This document shows positions 1-5,293 of a stretch of DNA of 6,060 bases, in pieces. Source of the stretch: an uncultured Megasphaera sp. (GTDB lineage: Bacteria > Bacillota > Negativicutes > Veillonellales > Megasphaeraceae); the NCBI GenBank assembly GCA_937895695.1, contig CALBLM010000351.1, positions 1 to 6,060 on the forward strand, in the 5' to 3' direction. The notes below the pieces were generated by a model. It was given only the letters and a program-made list of their open reading frames with translations, was not told the origin of the DNA and did no database searches. The position numbers and the translations under genes were made by a program. How positions within the stretch are numbered: the stretch's first letter is position 1; each line of letters begins with the position of its first letter.

Positions 1-340
1 TTACCGGCTGAAATACCGTAAAATTATGACTTAATACGGATACATAGACCATATAAAACAATGACCAAGCTACATAAGGGACGAACACTGTACGACCTCG
101 ACGACGTAAATAGTCCTTGTAATTAAAAGGCTGGGATAAAGGCTGGCTATAAAACATACCGAAGGCAGATAAAAAGAAAAATGCCGGTACAGAAAAGCGA
201 GATAAGATTTCTAGAATAGCGACGAGTCCTAAATTCGGCGTAGGATTGACAATGGCAACCGACCCGACATGAATAGCGATGACGCCGAGCATACAAAGGC
301 CTCGCATATAATTGATAGAATGAATAAAACGTTTTGACAT
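1..340 (-). CDS. Acyltransferase 3 (AT3) family membrane protein, N-terminal part, cut by the window edge
   Basis: The frame is open from an ATG at 340-338 to the left edge, giving 113 residues of what should be a protein of about 330-380 residues. The N-terminus reads MSKRFIHSINYMRGLCMLGV, and Arg13 and His24 form the R-X10-H motif typical of AT3 acyltransferases. Residues 50-62 (SRFSVPAFFFLSAFGMF) match the family's second helix, and YLRRRGRTVFVPYVAW (77-92) matches the basic loop plus next helix. The start is supported by an AGAGGTG ribosome site ending 4 bases before the ATG. AT3 proteins are integral membrane enzymes that move acyl groups (often acetyl) onto extracellular polysaccharide, peptidoglycan or other acceptors; the acceptor cannot be read from this fragment. 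It is divergent from the next gene and may share a regulatory region with it. A surface polysaccharide role is inference, consistent with the sugar-nucleotide dehydrogenase at the other end of the window. Confidence 0.85.
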   Translation of the reverse strand, partial: MSKRFIHSINYMRGLCMLGVIAIHVGSVAIVNPTPNLGLVAILEILSRFSVPAFFFLSAFGMFYSQPLSQPFNYKDYLRRRGRTVFVPYVAWSLFYMVYVSVLSHNFTVFQPV

Positions 341-401
341 CTGGCACCTCTGACGATACAATAAATTAATGACAAAGACATAGAATCTATTAGATACTCT
401 A

Positions 402-410
402 TGGTATAAT
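402..410 (+). promoter_or_regulatory. Extended -10 promoter reading toward the S-component-like gene
   Basis: TGGTATAAT is a perfect TGnTATAAT extended -10 element. No good -35 hexamer is present at the usual distance, which extended -10 promoters tolerate. Transcription would begin near base 417, within the palindrome, leaving a leader of about 48 bases, too short for most riboswitches. It could drive the gene at 465 and, since no terminator is seen before 5152, possibly everything to the end of the kinase. Confidence 0.55.
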
Positions 411-424
411 AAATAGATGTATTT

Positions 425-433
425 ATTATACCA
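425..433 (-). promoter_or_regulatory. Extended -10 promoter reading toward the acyltransferase gene
   Basis: The right arm of the palindrome, read on the minus strand, gives the same TGGTATAAT extended -10 (433 down to 425). Transcription would start near base 418 and leave a leader of roughly 78 bases before the ATG at 340. No convincing -35 is seen. The two predicted start sites almost coincide face to face, so the two polymerases should compete for overlapping DNA. Confidence 0.5.
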
Positions 434-464
434 AATTTTGTAAATTTAGGTAGGGATAGAACAC

Positions 465-977
465 ATGAATGATAGGTTGATAACGATTGTTACGCGAACC
501 GGGCTGATATTGGCAGTTACCTTGCTTTTGCAGGGAATGCGGCTTTTGTTTCCCATACCGCCGCAGATAAGCATGTTTTTAATTGGTTCTCTTGTCAATG
601 CATGCTTGGCCTTAGCTGTTTTAAAAATTGGTTGGAAATCCGGATTGGTTGTTGCTTGTATTACGCCCGTATTTGCTTGGCTGGAAGGTATGCTGCCATT
701 TTTTCCGTTTATTTTTCCGACAGCTGTAGGAAATAGCATATTTGTTGGCGTTATCTATCTGCTGCGTGCGTATCGTCTGCTTGGTTTATATGGAGCAGCA
801 TGCTGTAAAATGGTTGCTATCTATAGTGCATTTTATATATTGTTTGGCTGCATAGACTTTCCGGAAACCGTGCGGCATATGATACTGATGAGCATGAGTT
901 GGCCCCAATTAGTCACAGGCGTACTGGGAGGGACAATTGCCTATCGCATTGCCAAACGCATTCATATGGCATCATAG
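465..977 (+). CDS. Six-helix membrane protein, probable ECF transporter S component
   Basis: This is a 170-residue, very hydrophobic protein with about six predicted membrane segments (roughly residues 9-30, 35-53, 58-74, 82-101, 107-130, 146-163). The size, the short loops and the C-terminal pattern WPQLVTGVLGGTIAYRIAKR resemble substrate-binding S components of ECF-type vitamin transporters, which work with a shared EcfA/A'/T energising module. None of those partners is in the window, so it would be a solo (group II) S component. The motif PIPPQISMFLIGSLVNACL near residues 31-49 is distinctive, but I cannot tie it to one substrate. The neighbouring folate genes make a pterin, folate or precursor conceivable, though it does not look like a standard FolT to me. 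The start follows a weak site, AGGTAGGGA, 8 bases upstream. The gene ends 23 bases before the next one. Alternative: a membrane protein of unknown function. Confidence 0.6.
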   Translation: MNDRLITIVTRTGLILAVTLLLQGMRLLFPIPPQISMFLIGSLVNACLALAVLKIGWKSGLVVACITPVFAWLEGMLPFFPFIFPTAVGNSIFVGVIYLLRAYRLLGLYGAACCKMVAIYSAFYILFGCIDFPETVRHMILMSMSWPQLVTGVLGGTIAYRIAKRIHMAS

Positions 978-1000
978 TCATTGATTAGGAGGAATATACC

Positions 1001-1399
1001 ATGAGTATGTTGTATTATATACCCGCTGTGATCGGCATCGTATTTATTATAGTAGGTGCATATCATGGTTGGAAATTACGGGCATTGACACGACACTGTA
1101 CTGCGGCGACGACAGGAAAATTACTGGGCTTTGAAGAGAAACAAATGAAAAGCGGTAATTTGTATTATCCTGTTGTTGAATTTACAGTCGACCATCAAAC
1201 ATACCAAAGCAAATATAAGATTGGCAATACAGAATGGCAGAGTGTAGCCGGCGATGCGGTTGACGTGCGGTATAATCCGGCGAATCCGGATGAAATTTAT
1301 TTATATCATGAACAAAATATTTGGCAGCAGTATGCCAGTCCATTTTTTATCATTGTCGGTGGATTTATTTTTATTTTGGCATATTACTATGTACTGTAA
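1001..1399 (+). CDS. Small DUF3592-like membrane protein
   Basis: This 132-residue protein has a membrane helix at each end (about residues 5-24 and 112-131) around a soluble middle domain. The middle carries the pattern YYPVVEFTVDHQTYQS (55-70) followed by GDAVDVRYNPANPDEIYLY (84-102), which matches the DUF3592 type of domain: a short beta-rich module with a conserved 'V.YNP.NP' signature. No catalytic residues are evident and the biochemical role is unknown; family members are usually annotated only as membrane proteins. The start is well supported by an AGGAGG ribosome site at 987-992, 8 bases before the ATG. Being 23 bases downstream of the preceding membrane protein gene, it is probably co-transcribed with it. 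A functional link to the folate genes after it is not shown by the sequence. Confidence 0.75.
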   Translation: MSMLYYIPAVIGIVFIIVGAYHGWKLRALTRHCTAATTGKLLGFEEKQMKSGNLYYPVVEFTVDHQTYQSKYKIGNTEWQSVAGDAVDVRYNPANPDEIYLYHEQNIWQQYASPFFIIVGGFIFILAYYYVL

Positions 1400-1403
1400 G
1401 TTT

Positions 1404-1409
1404 TATAAT
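1404..1409 (+). promoter_or_regulatory. Weak candidate promoter before folE
   Basis: TATAAT lies in an AT-rich 67-base gap between the DUF3592-like gene and folE. The nearest -35-like hexamer, TTGGCA at 1376-1381, is 22 bases away, which is too far, and there is no extended TG. The box may be chance in AT-rich DNA, but it is the only internal site I see that could give the folate genes their own promoter. Confidence 0.25.
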
Positions 1410-1466
1410 AATAAAAAATATATGGATGTAATAGAGTAATACATAAAAAGGAGCAAGACGGAGTGA

Positions 1467-2066
1467 ATGAATAAACAGGATGTTAATGAAAAAGCTATCC
1501 AGGCGATGGCACAATTTTTAGATGCATTAGGTGTAGATATAAAAGCATTGGGCATGGAAAAAACGCCCTATCGAGTTGCTGAGGCATTTGGCCAATTTTT
1601 TTCCGGCCTTACAGAAAATCCCGATGCAGAATGGGAAAATCCGATTCGGACGCAGACCAATGGATTAGTGGCTGTTCGGAATATTCGGTTTCATTCTATG
1701 TGTGAACATCATTTACTGCCCTTTTTTGGAACGGTCCATATTGCGTATTATCCCAAGCATGGGTGCATTGCCGGATTTGGACATTTTGTGCAGGCTGTTG
1801 ATATATTGGCTCGCCGTCCGCAGCTGCAGGAACGATTGACAGAGCAGCTTTGTCAATCTATCAATACGGGATTACAGCCGGAAGGGGTATTGGTTATTGT
1901 ACAGGCAACGCATCTTTGTCTGACTATGCGCAATACGTTGGCATCGGATTCTAATATTATTACGGCATCATCTTGCGGTTGCTTGGCAGCTGGCACGGAA
2001 GCCTATAAAGAAGCCTGGGATATGCTCATGGCCGGACAGCACAGTGATGCTGTTCAGAAAGGATAA
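1467..2066 (+). CDS. folE: GTP cyclohydrolase I (FolE), divergent in the triphosphate-binding loop
   Basis: This 199-residue protein is of normal length for the family, whose reaction converts GTP to 7,8-dihydroneopterin triphosphate plus formate, the first step of folate synthesis, usually as a zinc-dependent homodecamer. Diagnostic parts are EKTPYRVAEAF (31-41), SMCEHHLLPFFG (77-88) with zinc ligands Cys79 and His82, ARRPQLQERLTEQL (115-128), and HLCLTMR (149-155) with His149 and the third zinc ligand Cys151. Odd points: the usual GLSK..R segment is replaced by GFGHFVQ (103-109), and the MRG after the third zinc ligand is MRN. The catalytic metal site is intact, so activity is likely. The ATG is preceded by AAAGGAG 13 bases away and by GGAG only 3 bases away, an awkward start region. 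It is the first of three tightly spaced folate genes; folB begins 2 bases after its stop. Confidence 0.93.
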   Translation: MNKQDVNEKAIQAMAQFLDALGVDIKALGMEKTPYRVAEAFGQFFSGLTENPDAEWENPIRTQTNGLVAVRNIRFHSMCEHHLLPFFGTVHIAYYPKHGCIAGFGHFVQAVDILARRPQLQERLTEQLCQSINTGLQPEGVLVIVQATHLCLTMRNTLASDSNIITASSCGCLAAGTEAYKEAWDMLMAGQHSDAVQKG

Positions 2067-2068
2067 GT

Positions 2069-2431
2069 ATGGATACAATTACATTGCAGGGCATGGCGTT
2101 TTATGGATATCATGGTTGCTTGGCAGAAGAACAACAGCATGGGCAGCCTTTTTACGTCGATGCCGTTCTCAACATGAATTTAGCTGCCGCCGGAGCTAGT
2201 GACGTATTGACGGATACAGTCGATTACAGCAAGGTATATGCGGTGATTCAGAATATTGTTGAAACGAGAAAATATCAGCTTATTGAACGATTGGCTGAAG
2301 TGATTGCTGATACGGTACTGACACAGTTTGCCGTAGATGCTGTAACCATTACGGTACACAAACCGCATGCGCCAATTGGCGGCCCCATTCATGATGTATC
2401 CGTAACGATAGAAAGGACGCGTCATGCATAA
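2069..2431 (+). CDS. folB: Dihydroneopterin aldolase (FolB)
   Basis: At 120 residues this is the standard length for FolB, which converts 7,8-dihydroneopterin to 6-hydroxymethyl-7,8-dihydropterin and glycolaldehyde in the cytoplasm. The N-terminus MDTITLQGMAFYGYHGCLAE is characteristic. By alignment from memory with the Staphylococcus aureus enzyme, Glu21, Tyr53 (in TVDYSKVY), Glu73 (in LIERLAE) and Lys98 (in VHKPHAP) are the substrate-binding and catalytic positions; all are present. The ATG sits 2 bases after the folE stop, with AAAGGA as a ribosome site inside the folE end, and the gene's last 8 bases overlap folK. This packing indicates translational coupling through folE-folB-folK. I see nothing unusual in the protein. 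Confidence 0.95.
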   Translation: MDTITLQGMAFYGYHGCLAEEQQHGQPFYVDAVLNMNLAAAGASDVLTDTVDYSKVYAVIQNIVETRKYQLIERLAEVIADTVLTQFAVDAVTITVHKPHAPIGGPIHDVSVTIERTRHA

Positions 2432-2906
2432 GTATTATTTAAGTTTGGGTGCTAATTTAGGATATCGGGAGCAGACCCTGCATCAAGCTATTATGCTGTT
2501 GCGAGACAATACTTCGCTGTGCGTAACGGCCGTATCTTCGTTTTATGAAACACCGCCTTGGGGAAAATTAGATCAGCCGGCGTTTATAAATATGGCTTGT
2601 ATAGTAGAAACTAATCTTTCCGGAGTATCTCTCTTGACGGTTTGCCAAGAGATAGAGCAAAAACTGGGGCGCGTGCGTCATGAAAAATGGGGAGCTCGTA
2701 CAATAGATATTGATATTGTTTATAGTGATGATGTCGTTAGTCATACGGATAGATTGGAAATACCGCATCCATATATTACGCAACGAGCTTTTGTTCTTGT
2801 GCCGTTACAGGAAATTGCGCCGGCCTTACAGATACAAGACAAGCCTATTTCGTATTGGCTGCAACAGCTTCCGGATGTTCAAAGCATAACGAAAACTACC
2901 GATTAG
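2424..2906 (+). CDS. folK: 6-hydroxymethyl-7,8-dihydropterin pyrophosphokinase (FolK, HPPK)
   Basis: This 160-residue protein matches the usual HPPK length. HPPK transfers pyrophosphate from ATP to 6-hydroxymethyl-dihydropterin, making the substrate for dihydropteroate synthase. Visible signatures: YLSLGANLG (5-13), SSFYETPPWGKLDQPAFIN (38-56), LGRVRHEKWGARTIDIDI (81-98) with the magnesium-binding pair Asp95 and Asp97 at the same numbers as in E. coli, and IPHPYITQRAFVLVPLQEIAP (113-133) with His115. It starts inside the end of folB (8-base overlap) with AAAGGA 6 bases upstream. The gene ends TAG immediately followed by TGA, then only 24 bases separate it from the response regulator. folP, commonly found with these genes, is not in this window and must lie elsewhere or be lacking. 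Confidence 0.96.
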   Translation: MHKYYLSLGANLGYREQTLHQAIMLLRDNTSLCVTAVSSFYETPPWGKLDQPAFINMACIVETNLSGVSLLTVCQEIEQKLGRVRHEKWGARTIDIDIVYSDDVVSHTDRLEIPHPYITQRAFVLVPLQEIAPALQIQDKPISYWLQQLPDVQSITKTTD

Positions 2907-2930
2907 TGAGAAAAAAGGGAGGACCATGAG

Positions 2931-3599
2931 ATGGAAAAAATATTGATAGCAGATGACGAACAATTGATGCGTCAACTGGTTATTGATTTTTTACAGCCTG
3001 AAGGATATGAACTGTTGGAGGCTGCAGATGGTAAGGAAGCCTTGCAGATATACCATGACCAGCATCCGGATTTAGTATTATTGGATGTCATGATGCCGGG
3101 ATATGATGGCTGGACGGTTTGTCGGGAAATTCGTCGGGAATCTTCAGTCCCTATTATGATGTTGACAGCGAAAGGGGAAGAAATCGATCAGCTCTTTGCC
3201 TATGATTTGGGTGTTGACGAATATATTACGAAACCATTCAGCCCTAAAATTTTGGTTGCCAAGATAAAAGCGTTGCTACGGCGTACACAAAAAGAAGAAA
3301 ATGAAATTACGGCGGCAGCAGATGGCGTATCGATAGATCAAGAAGCACGCCAAGTTGTGTTAGACGGCAAAAATATTGATCTCAGTCCGACAGAATACAA
3401 TTTATTGACCTATTTGGTTACCAATGCCGGTAAAGCACTCAGTCGTCGGCAAATCCTTAATAAAGTATGGAATTACGATTATTACGGTGACTTACGCACT
3501 GTGGATACACATATCAATCGATTGCGTATTAAATTAGGAGATAAAGGCAAGTATATTCAAACCGTGCGCGGCTACGGATACCGCTATGATGCTAAATGA
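2931..3599 (+). CDS. Two-component response regulator, OmpR/PhoB family
   Basis: This 222-residue protein has a receiver domain (about 1-118) and a winged-helix DNA-binding domain (about 128-221). The receiver has the acidic pocket Asp8-Asp9, the phospho-acceptor Asp52 in LVLLDVMMPGYDG, Thr79, the switch tyrosine Tyr98 and Lys101 in YITKPFSP. The effector shows the classic LSPTEYNLLTYLVTNAGKAL helix and the C-terminal hairpin TVRGYGYRY, plus the recognition-helix pattern RTVDTHINRLRIKLG (189-203). It should be phosphorylated by the kinase encoded directly after it and then bind paired direct repeats in target promoters. The ATG has a strong GGGAGG site (2917-2922) 8 bases upstream; an ATG at 2926 is out of frame. 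Its stop overlaps the kinase start as ATGA. Resemblance to the VanR/BaeR style is general; the stimulus and targets are unknown. Confidence 0.95.
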   Translation: MEKILIADDEQLMRQLVIDFLQPEGYELLEAADGKEALQIYHDQHPDLVLLDVMMPGYDGWTVCREIRRESSVPIMMLTAKGEEIDQLFAYDLGVDEYITKPFSPKILVAKIKALLRRTQKEENEITAAADGVSIDQEARQVVLDGKNIDLSPTEYNLLTYLVTNAGKALSRRQILNKVWNYDYYGDLRTVDTHINRLRIKLGDKGKYIQTVRGYGYRYDAK

Positions 3600-5146
3600 T
3601 ACGATTATCGCTTCGCATGAAATCAGGCCTATATGTTATCGGCTTTACCTTGTTTTTTGTCCTTACGTTGATGCTGGCAATTGGACTTGGCTTTAATCAT
3701 TTTTTTTATTCGATGAAAAAAGATAGTATGATAGAAGCTAGTAAAGAAATCAGCGAGATTTATAAAGAAAAACAGATGGATGGCGAAAATCAATTTGACC
3801 TCATCAGTCAAAACATAGGCGCTGAAATTCTTATTATTGATAACAGCCAACTCGTGTATTCATCACGGCCGGGACGGCGTATTTTTATTGGTCCTCCAAA
3901 AAATAGTCAAAATGTGGTTGTCGCAGTCGGAAAAGAGGCAGAAGCCAAAGCACATCAAGAGAATGTTATTCAGCCTAAACATATTCAAGAGATGCTCGAT
4001 TTGCTGAAGGGACGTCAGCCGGATGAAGACGAGCTGGGAAAGGTAAAATATTATCGACCGAGTGAAACCTTTCAGTATTTTAACCTGATTTCCCGTATTG
4101 AAGGACCGTCTTATGTGCTTATTAGTCAGCCCGTTGCTCCCATGCAGAAGACGATTGGCATTGTCCAGCATTTTATCTTTACCTGTGGCATTATTTGGCT
4201 GATTATTGCTGTTATCGGAACCATTTTATTAACTAATAAAATGGTAAAACCTTTACTAGAATTAAAAAAAATATCCGTTGCTATGACGCATTTGAACTTT
4301 ACTCAAAAATGGCGCGGTAATAATACCGATGAAATCGGCGAACTCGGCAATAGTCTTAATACACTGTCAGACCAGTTGAATCAGGCATTGGATGAATTAC
4401 AGAAATCGAATGCCAAGCTTAAACAGCAGTTGGATAAGGCCAAAGAAGTAGAACATATGCGAAAGTCGTTTATCTTTGCAGTATCGCATGAATTAAAAAC
4501 GCCGCTAGCGATCATACAAGGATATGCAGAAGGATTAGACAGCTTGCAAAGTGATGAAAAAACACGACAGCGATACTGTAAGGTCATTCAAAATGAAACA
4601 ATAAAAATGGATAACTTAGTTCAAAGTCTGCTCAATTTATCGCGGTTGGAAACGGGCGCGTTTAAACTGGAAAAAATGGCCTTTGACTTTGGTGCGCTTG
4701 TTGATGAAGCCAAAGCACGATTTGCGCGAACGGTGCGAAAAAAAGACATTACCATGACTTGGAACTTGCCATCAGATATGACAGCCTATGGCGATCCGGA
4801 GCAAATAGACTGTATTATGAGTAATTTTTTGAGCAATGCCATTGACTATACACCGCAGGGAAAAAAAATTACGGTTCTTGCTGAAGATATAGGACAACAA
4901 TACAAAGTATATATTCATAATCAAGGGATTCAGATTCCTGAAGAATATCAACAGCGTATTTGGGAGCCCTTTTATAAAGTAGACACGGCAAGAAGCCGTA
5001 ATGTACAGCGTACCTTTGGTGGCCATGGCCTGGGATTGGGCATTGTGGCAGAATTGGTTAAGTTGCATGACCAAACGTATGGAGTGTATAACACGGATGA
5101 TGGCGTCACCTTTTGGTTTACTATAGCGAAAGCAAAAATAGAATAA
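3596..5146 (+). CDS. Membrane sensor histidine kinase, VanS-like catalytic domain
   Basis: This 516-residue sensor kinase has a short cytoplasmic start, membrane helix 1 (about 11-33), an extracytoplasmic sensor region (about 35-190), membrane helix 2 (about 192-213), a HAMP linker (about 214-268, with KPL and DEIGELG), a short coiled coil, and a HisKA domain with phospho-acceptor His298 in FAVSHELKTPL. The ATP-binding domain has an N box around Asn414 (SNFLSNAIDYTP), a G1 box reading HNQGIQIPEE, an F box (IWEPFYKVD) and a G2 box (FGGHGLGLGIV). The Asn in place of Asp in the G1 box is also common in VanS-type kinases, so it need not mean loss of activity. I do not recognise the sensor region, which contains a PDC-like AEILIIDNSQLVYSS strand. 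The start overlaps the regulator's stop (ATGA) with no good ribosome site, so translation is probably coupled. A perfect inverted repeat sits in the codons just after helix 2. Confidence 0.95.
   Translation: MIRLSLRMKSGLYVIGFTLFFVLTLMLAIGLGFNHFFYSMKKDSMIEASKEISEIYKEKQMDGENQFDLISQNIGAEILIIDNSQLVYSSRPGRRIFIGPPKNSQNVVVAVGKEAEAKAHQENVIQPKHIQEMLDLLKGRQPDEDELGKVKYYRPSETFQYFNLISRIEGPSYVLISQPVAPMQKTIGIVQHFIFTCGIIWLIIAVIGTILLTNKMVKPLLELKKISVAMTHLNFTQKWRGNNTDEIGELGNSLNTLSDQLNQALDELQKSNAKLKQQLDKAKEVEHMRKSFIFAVSHELKTPLAIIQGYAEGLDSLQSDEKTRQRYCKVIQNETIKMDNLVQSLLNLSRLETGAFKLEKMAFDFGALVDEAKARFARTVRKKDITMTWNLPSDMTAYGDPEQIDCIMSNFLSNAIDYTPQGKKITVLAEDIGQQYKVYIHNQGIQIPEEYQQRIWEPFYKVDTARSRNVQRTFGGHGLGLGIVAELVKLHDQTYGVYNTDDGVTFWFTIAKAKIE
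4220..4245. repeat. Perfect 12+12 bp inverted repeat inside the kinase gene
   Basis: ACCATTTTATTA (4220-4231) and TAATAAAATGGT (4234-4245) are exact reverse complements around the dinucleotide AC. The codons encode the end of the second membrane helix and the first HAMP residues (TILLTNKMV). In mRNA the two arms would need a larger loop but could still form an AT-rich hairpin; as DNA it resembles a dimer-binding site. No T-run follows, so it is not a terminator. It may be coincidence of codon choice. Confidence 0.6.
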
Positions 5147-5151
5147 AATAC

Positions 5152-5198
5152 AATATCTGTTTATCTTTTTATACAGAAAGGTAGACAGATATTTTTTT
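5152..5198 (+). terminator. Intrinsic terminator after the kinase gene
   Basis: The stem arms AATATCTGTTTATC (5152-5165) and GGTAGACAGATATT (5180-5193) pair over 14 positions with two G-U wobbles. The pairing can extend four more positions inward (5166-5169 with 5176-5179, one wobble), leaving a loop of six bases. The 3' arm runs directly into a tract of seven T (5192-5198). It begins 5 bases after the kinase stop and is the only convincing terminator in the window, so it ends the long plus-strand gene run. Confidence 0.85.
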
Positions 5199-5223
5199 AT
5201 ATATACGAAAATGCCCATTGGTT

Positions 5224-5236
5224 ATGATAATATCAT
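5224..5236. repeat. Short perfect palindrome ATGATA-A-TATCAT upstream of the sugar dehydrogenase
   Basis: This 6-1-6 palindrome lies between the terminator and the promoter-like box at 5273. The shape and the GATAAT core recall metal-regulator (Fur/PerR type) boxes, but it is shorter than their usual 7-1-7 form, so I make no assignment. It is the first of several TATCA/TGATA copies in this intergenic region. Confidence 0.35.
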
Positions 5237-5259
5237 CTTTACAATCATGCATTTTGAAA

Positions 5260-5293
5260 GTATCATAGATAGTATAATAGAGGGGGTATCATA
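5260..5293 (+). repeat. Two direct GTATCATA repeats flanking the -10 box
   Basis: GTATCATA occurs at 5260-5267 and at 5286-5293, start to start 26 bases apart, one on each side of the TATAAT at 5273-5278. Inverted relatives occur at 5223-5229 (TATGATA) and 5333-5339 (TGATACC). The placement around the promoter fits regulator half-sites, but the spacing is not the 10-11 base periodicity typical of an OmpR-type regulator. Confidence 0.4.
5273..5278 (+). promoter_or_regulatory. Candidate -10 box for the sugar dehydrogenase gene
   Basis: TATAAT is a perfect -10 hexamer in the only intergenic region before this gene, downstream of a strong terminator, so a promoter is needed here. The best -35-like hexamer, TTGAAA at 5254-5259, is only 13 bases away, too close for standard spacing, which suggests an activator-dependent or weak promoter. 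The predicted start site is near 5285. Confidence 0.5.

Larger units (their letters stand above)
402..433. repeat. Perfect 14+14 bp inverted repeat in the divergent promoter region
   Basis: The arms TGGTATAATAAATA (402-415) and TATTTATTATACCA (420-433) are exact reverse complements separated by GATG. The symmetry is interrupted only by the 4-base centre and ends sharply at both sides. Each arm contains TGGTATAAT, so the element can be two mirror-image promoters, an operator for a dimeric regulator covering both promoters, or both. It lies between the acyltransferase gene (start 340, minus) and the membrane protein gene (start 465, plus). It does not look like a terminator: the stem is AT-rich and no gene converges on it. 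I do not recognise it as the box of a known regulator. Confidence 0.75.

Noticed and set aside
326..335. AAAACGTTTT palindrome at the start of the acyltransferase gene
   Set aside because: It is short, AT-rich and within coding sequence; expected by chance.
147..347. 66-residue minus-strand frame starting 7 bases upstream of the acyltransferase
   Set aside because: It overlaps the AT3 gene in another frame, has no recognisable motif, and the AT3 frame has both the family motifs and the ribosome site.
385..395. ATCTA-T-TAGAT small palindrome in the divergent region
   Set aside because: It has only 5-base arms in AT-rich DNA, and the nearby 14-base palindrome is a far stronger candidate site.
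402..433. The divergent palindrome as a bidirectional terminator
   Set aside because: Both flanking genes point away from it, and the stem is AT-rich with perfect -10 boxes.
417..464. Possible riboswitch ahead of the S-component-like gene
   Set aside because: The predicted leader is only about 48 bases and contains no recognisable folate, thiamine or other aptamer structure.
446..739. 97-residue minus-strand frame
   Set aside because: It lies opposite the six-helix membrane protein gene, has no ribosome site or family features, and would place its start inside that gene.
1254..1439. 61-residue plus-strand frame
   Set aside because: It is an alternative frame of the DUF3592-like gene with a low-complexity tail in the AT-rich gap.
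1463..1474. Three-codon frame (GTG start) overlapping the folE start
   Set aside because: It is too short to call as a feature from one sequence; kept only as a comment on folE start geometry.
2180..2425. 81-residue minus-strand frame opposite folB
   Set aside because: It is the complement of a well-supported folB with no protein features of its own.
2568..2783. 71-residue minus-strand frame opposite folK
   Set aside because: It is the complement of a well-supported folK; no motif or start signal supports it.
3629..4587. Three minus-strand frames (73, 102 and 68 residues) opposite the kinase
   Set aside because: They are shadows of the kinase reading frame, without ribosome sites or recognisable domains.
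4772..5218. 148-residue minus-strand frame spanning the kinase end and terminator
   Set aside because: Its first codons read through the terminator stem and the rest is antisense to conserved kinase ATP-binding motifs.
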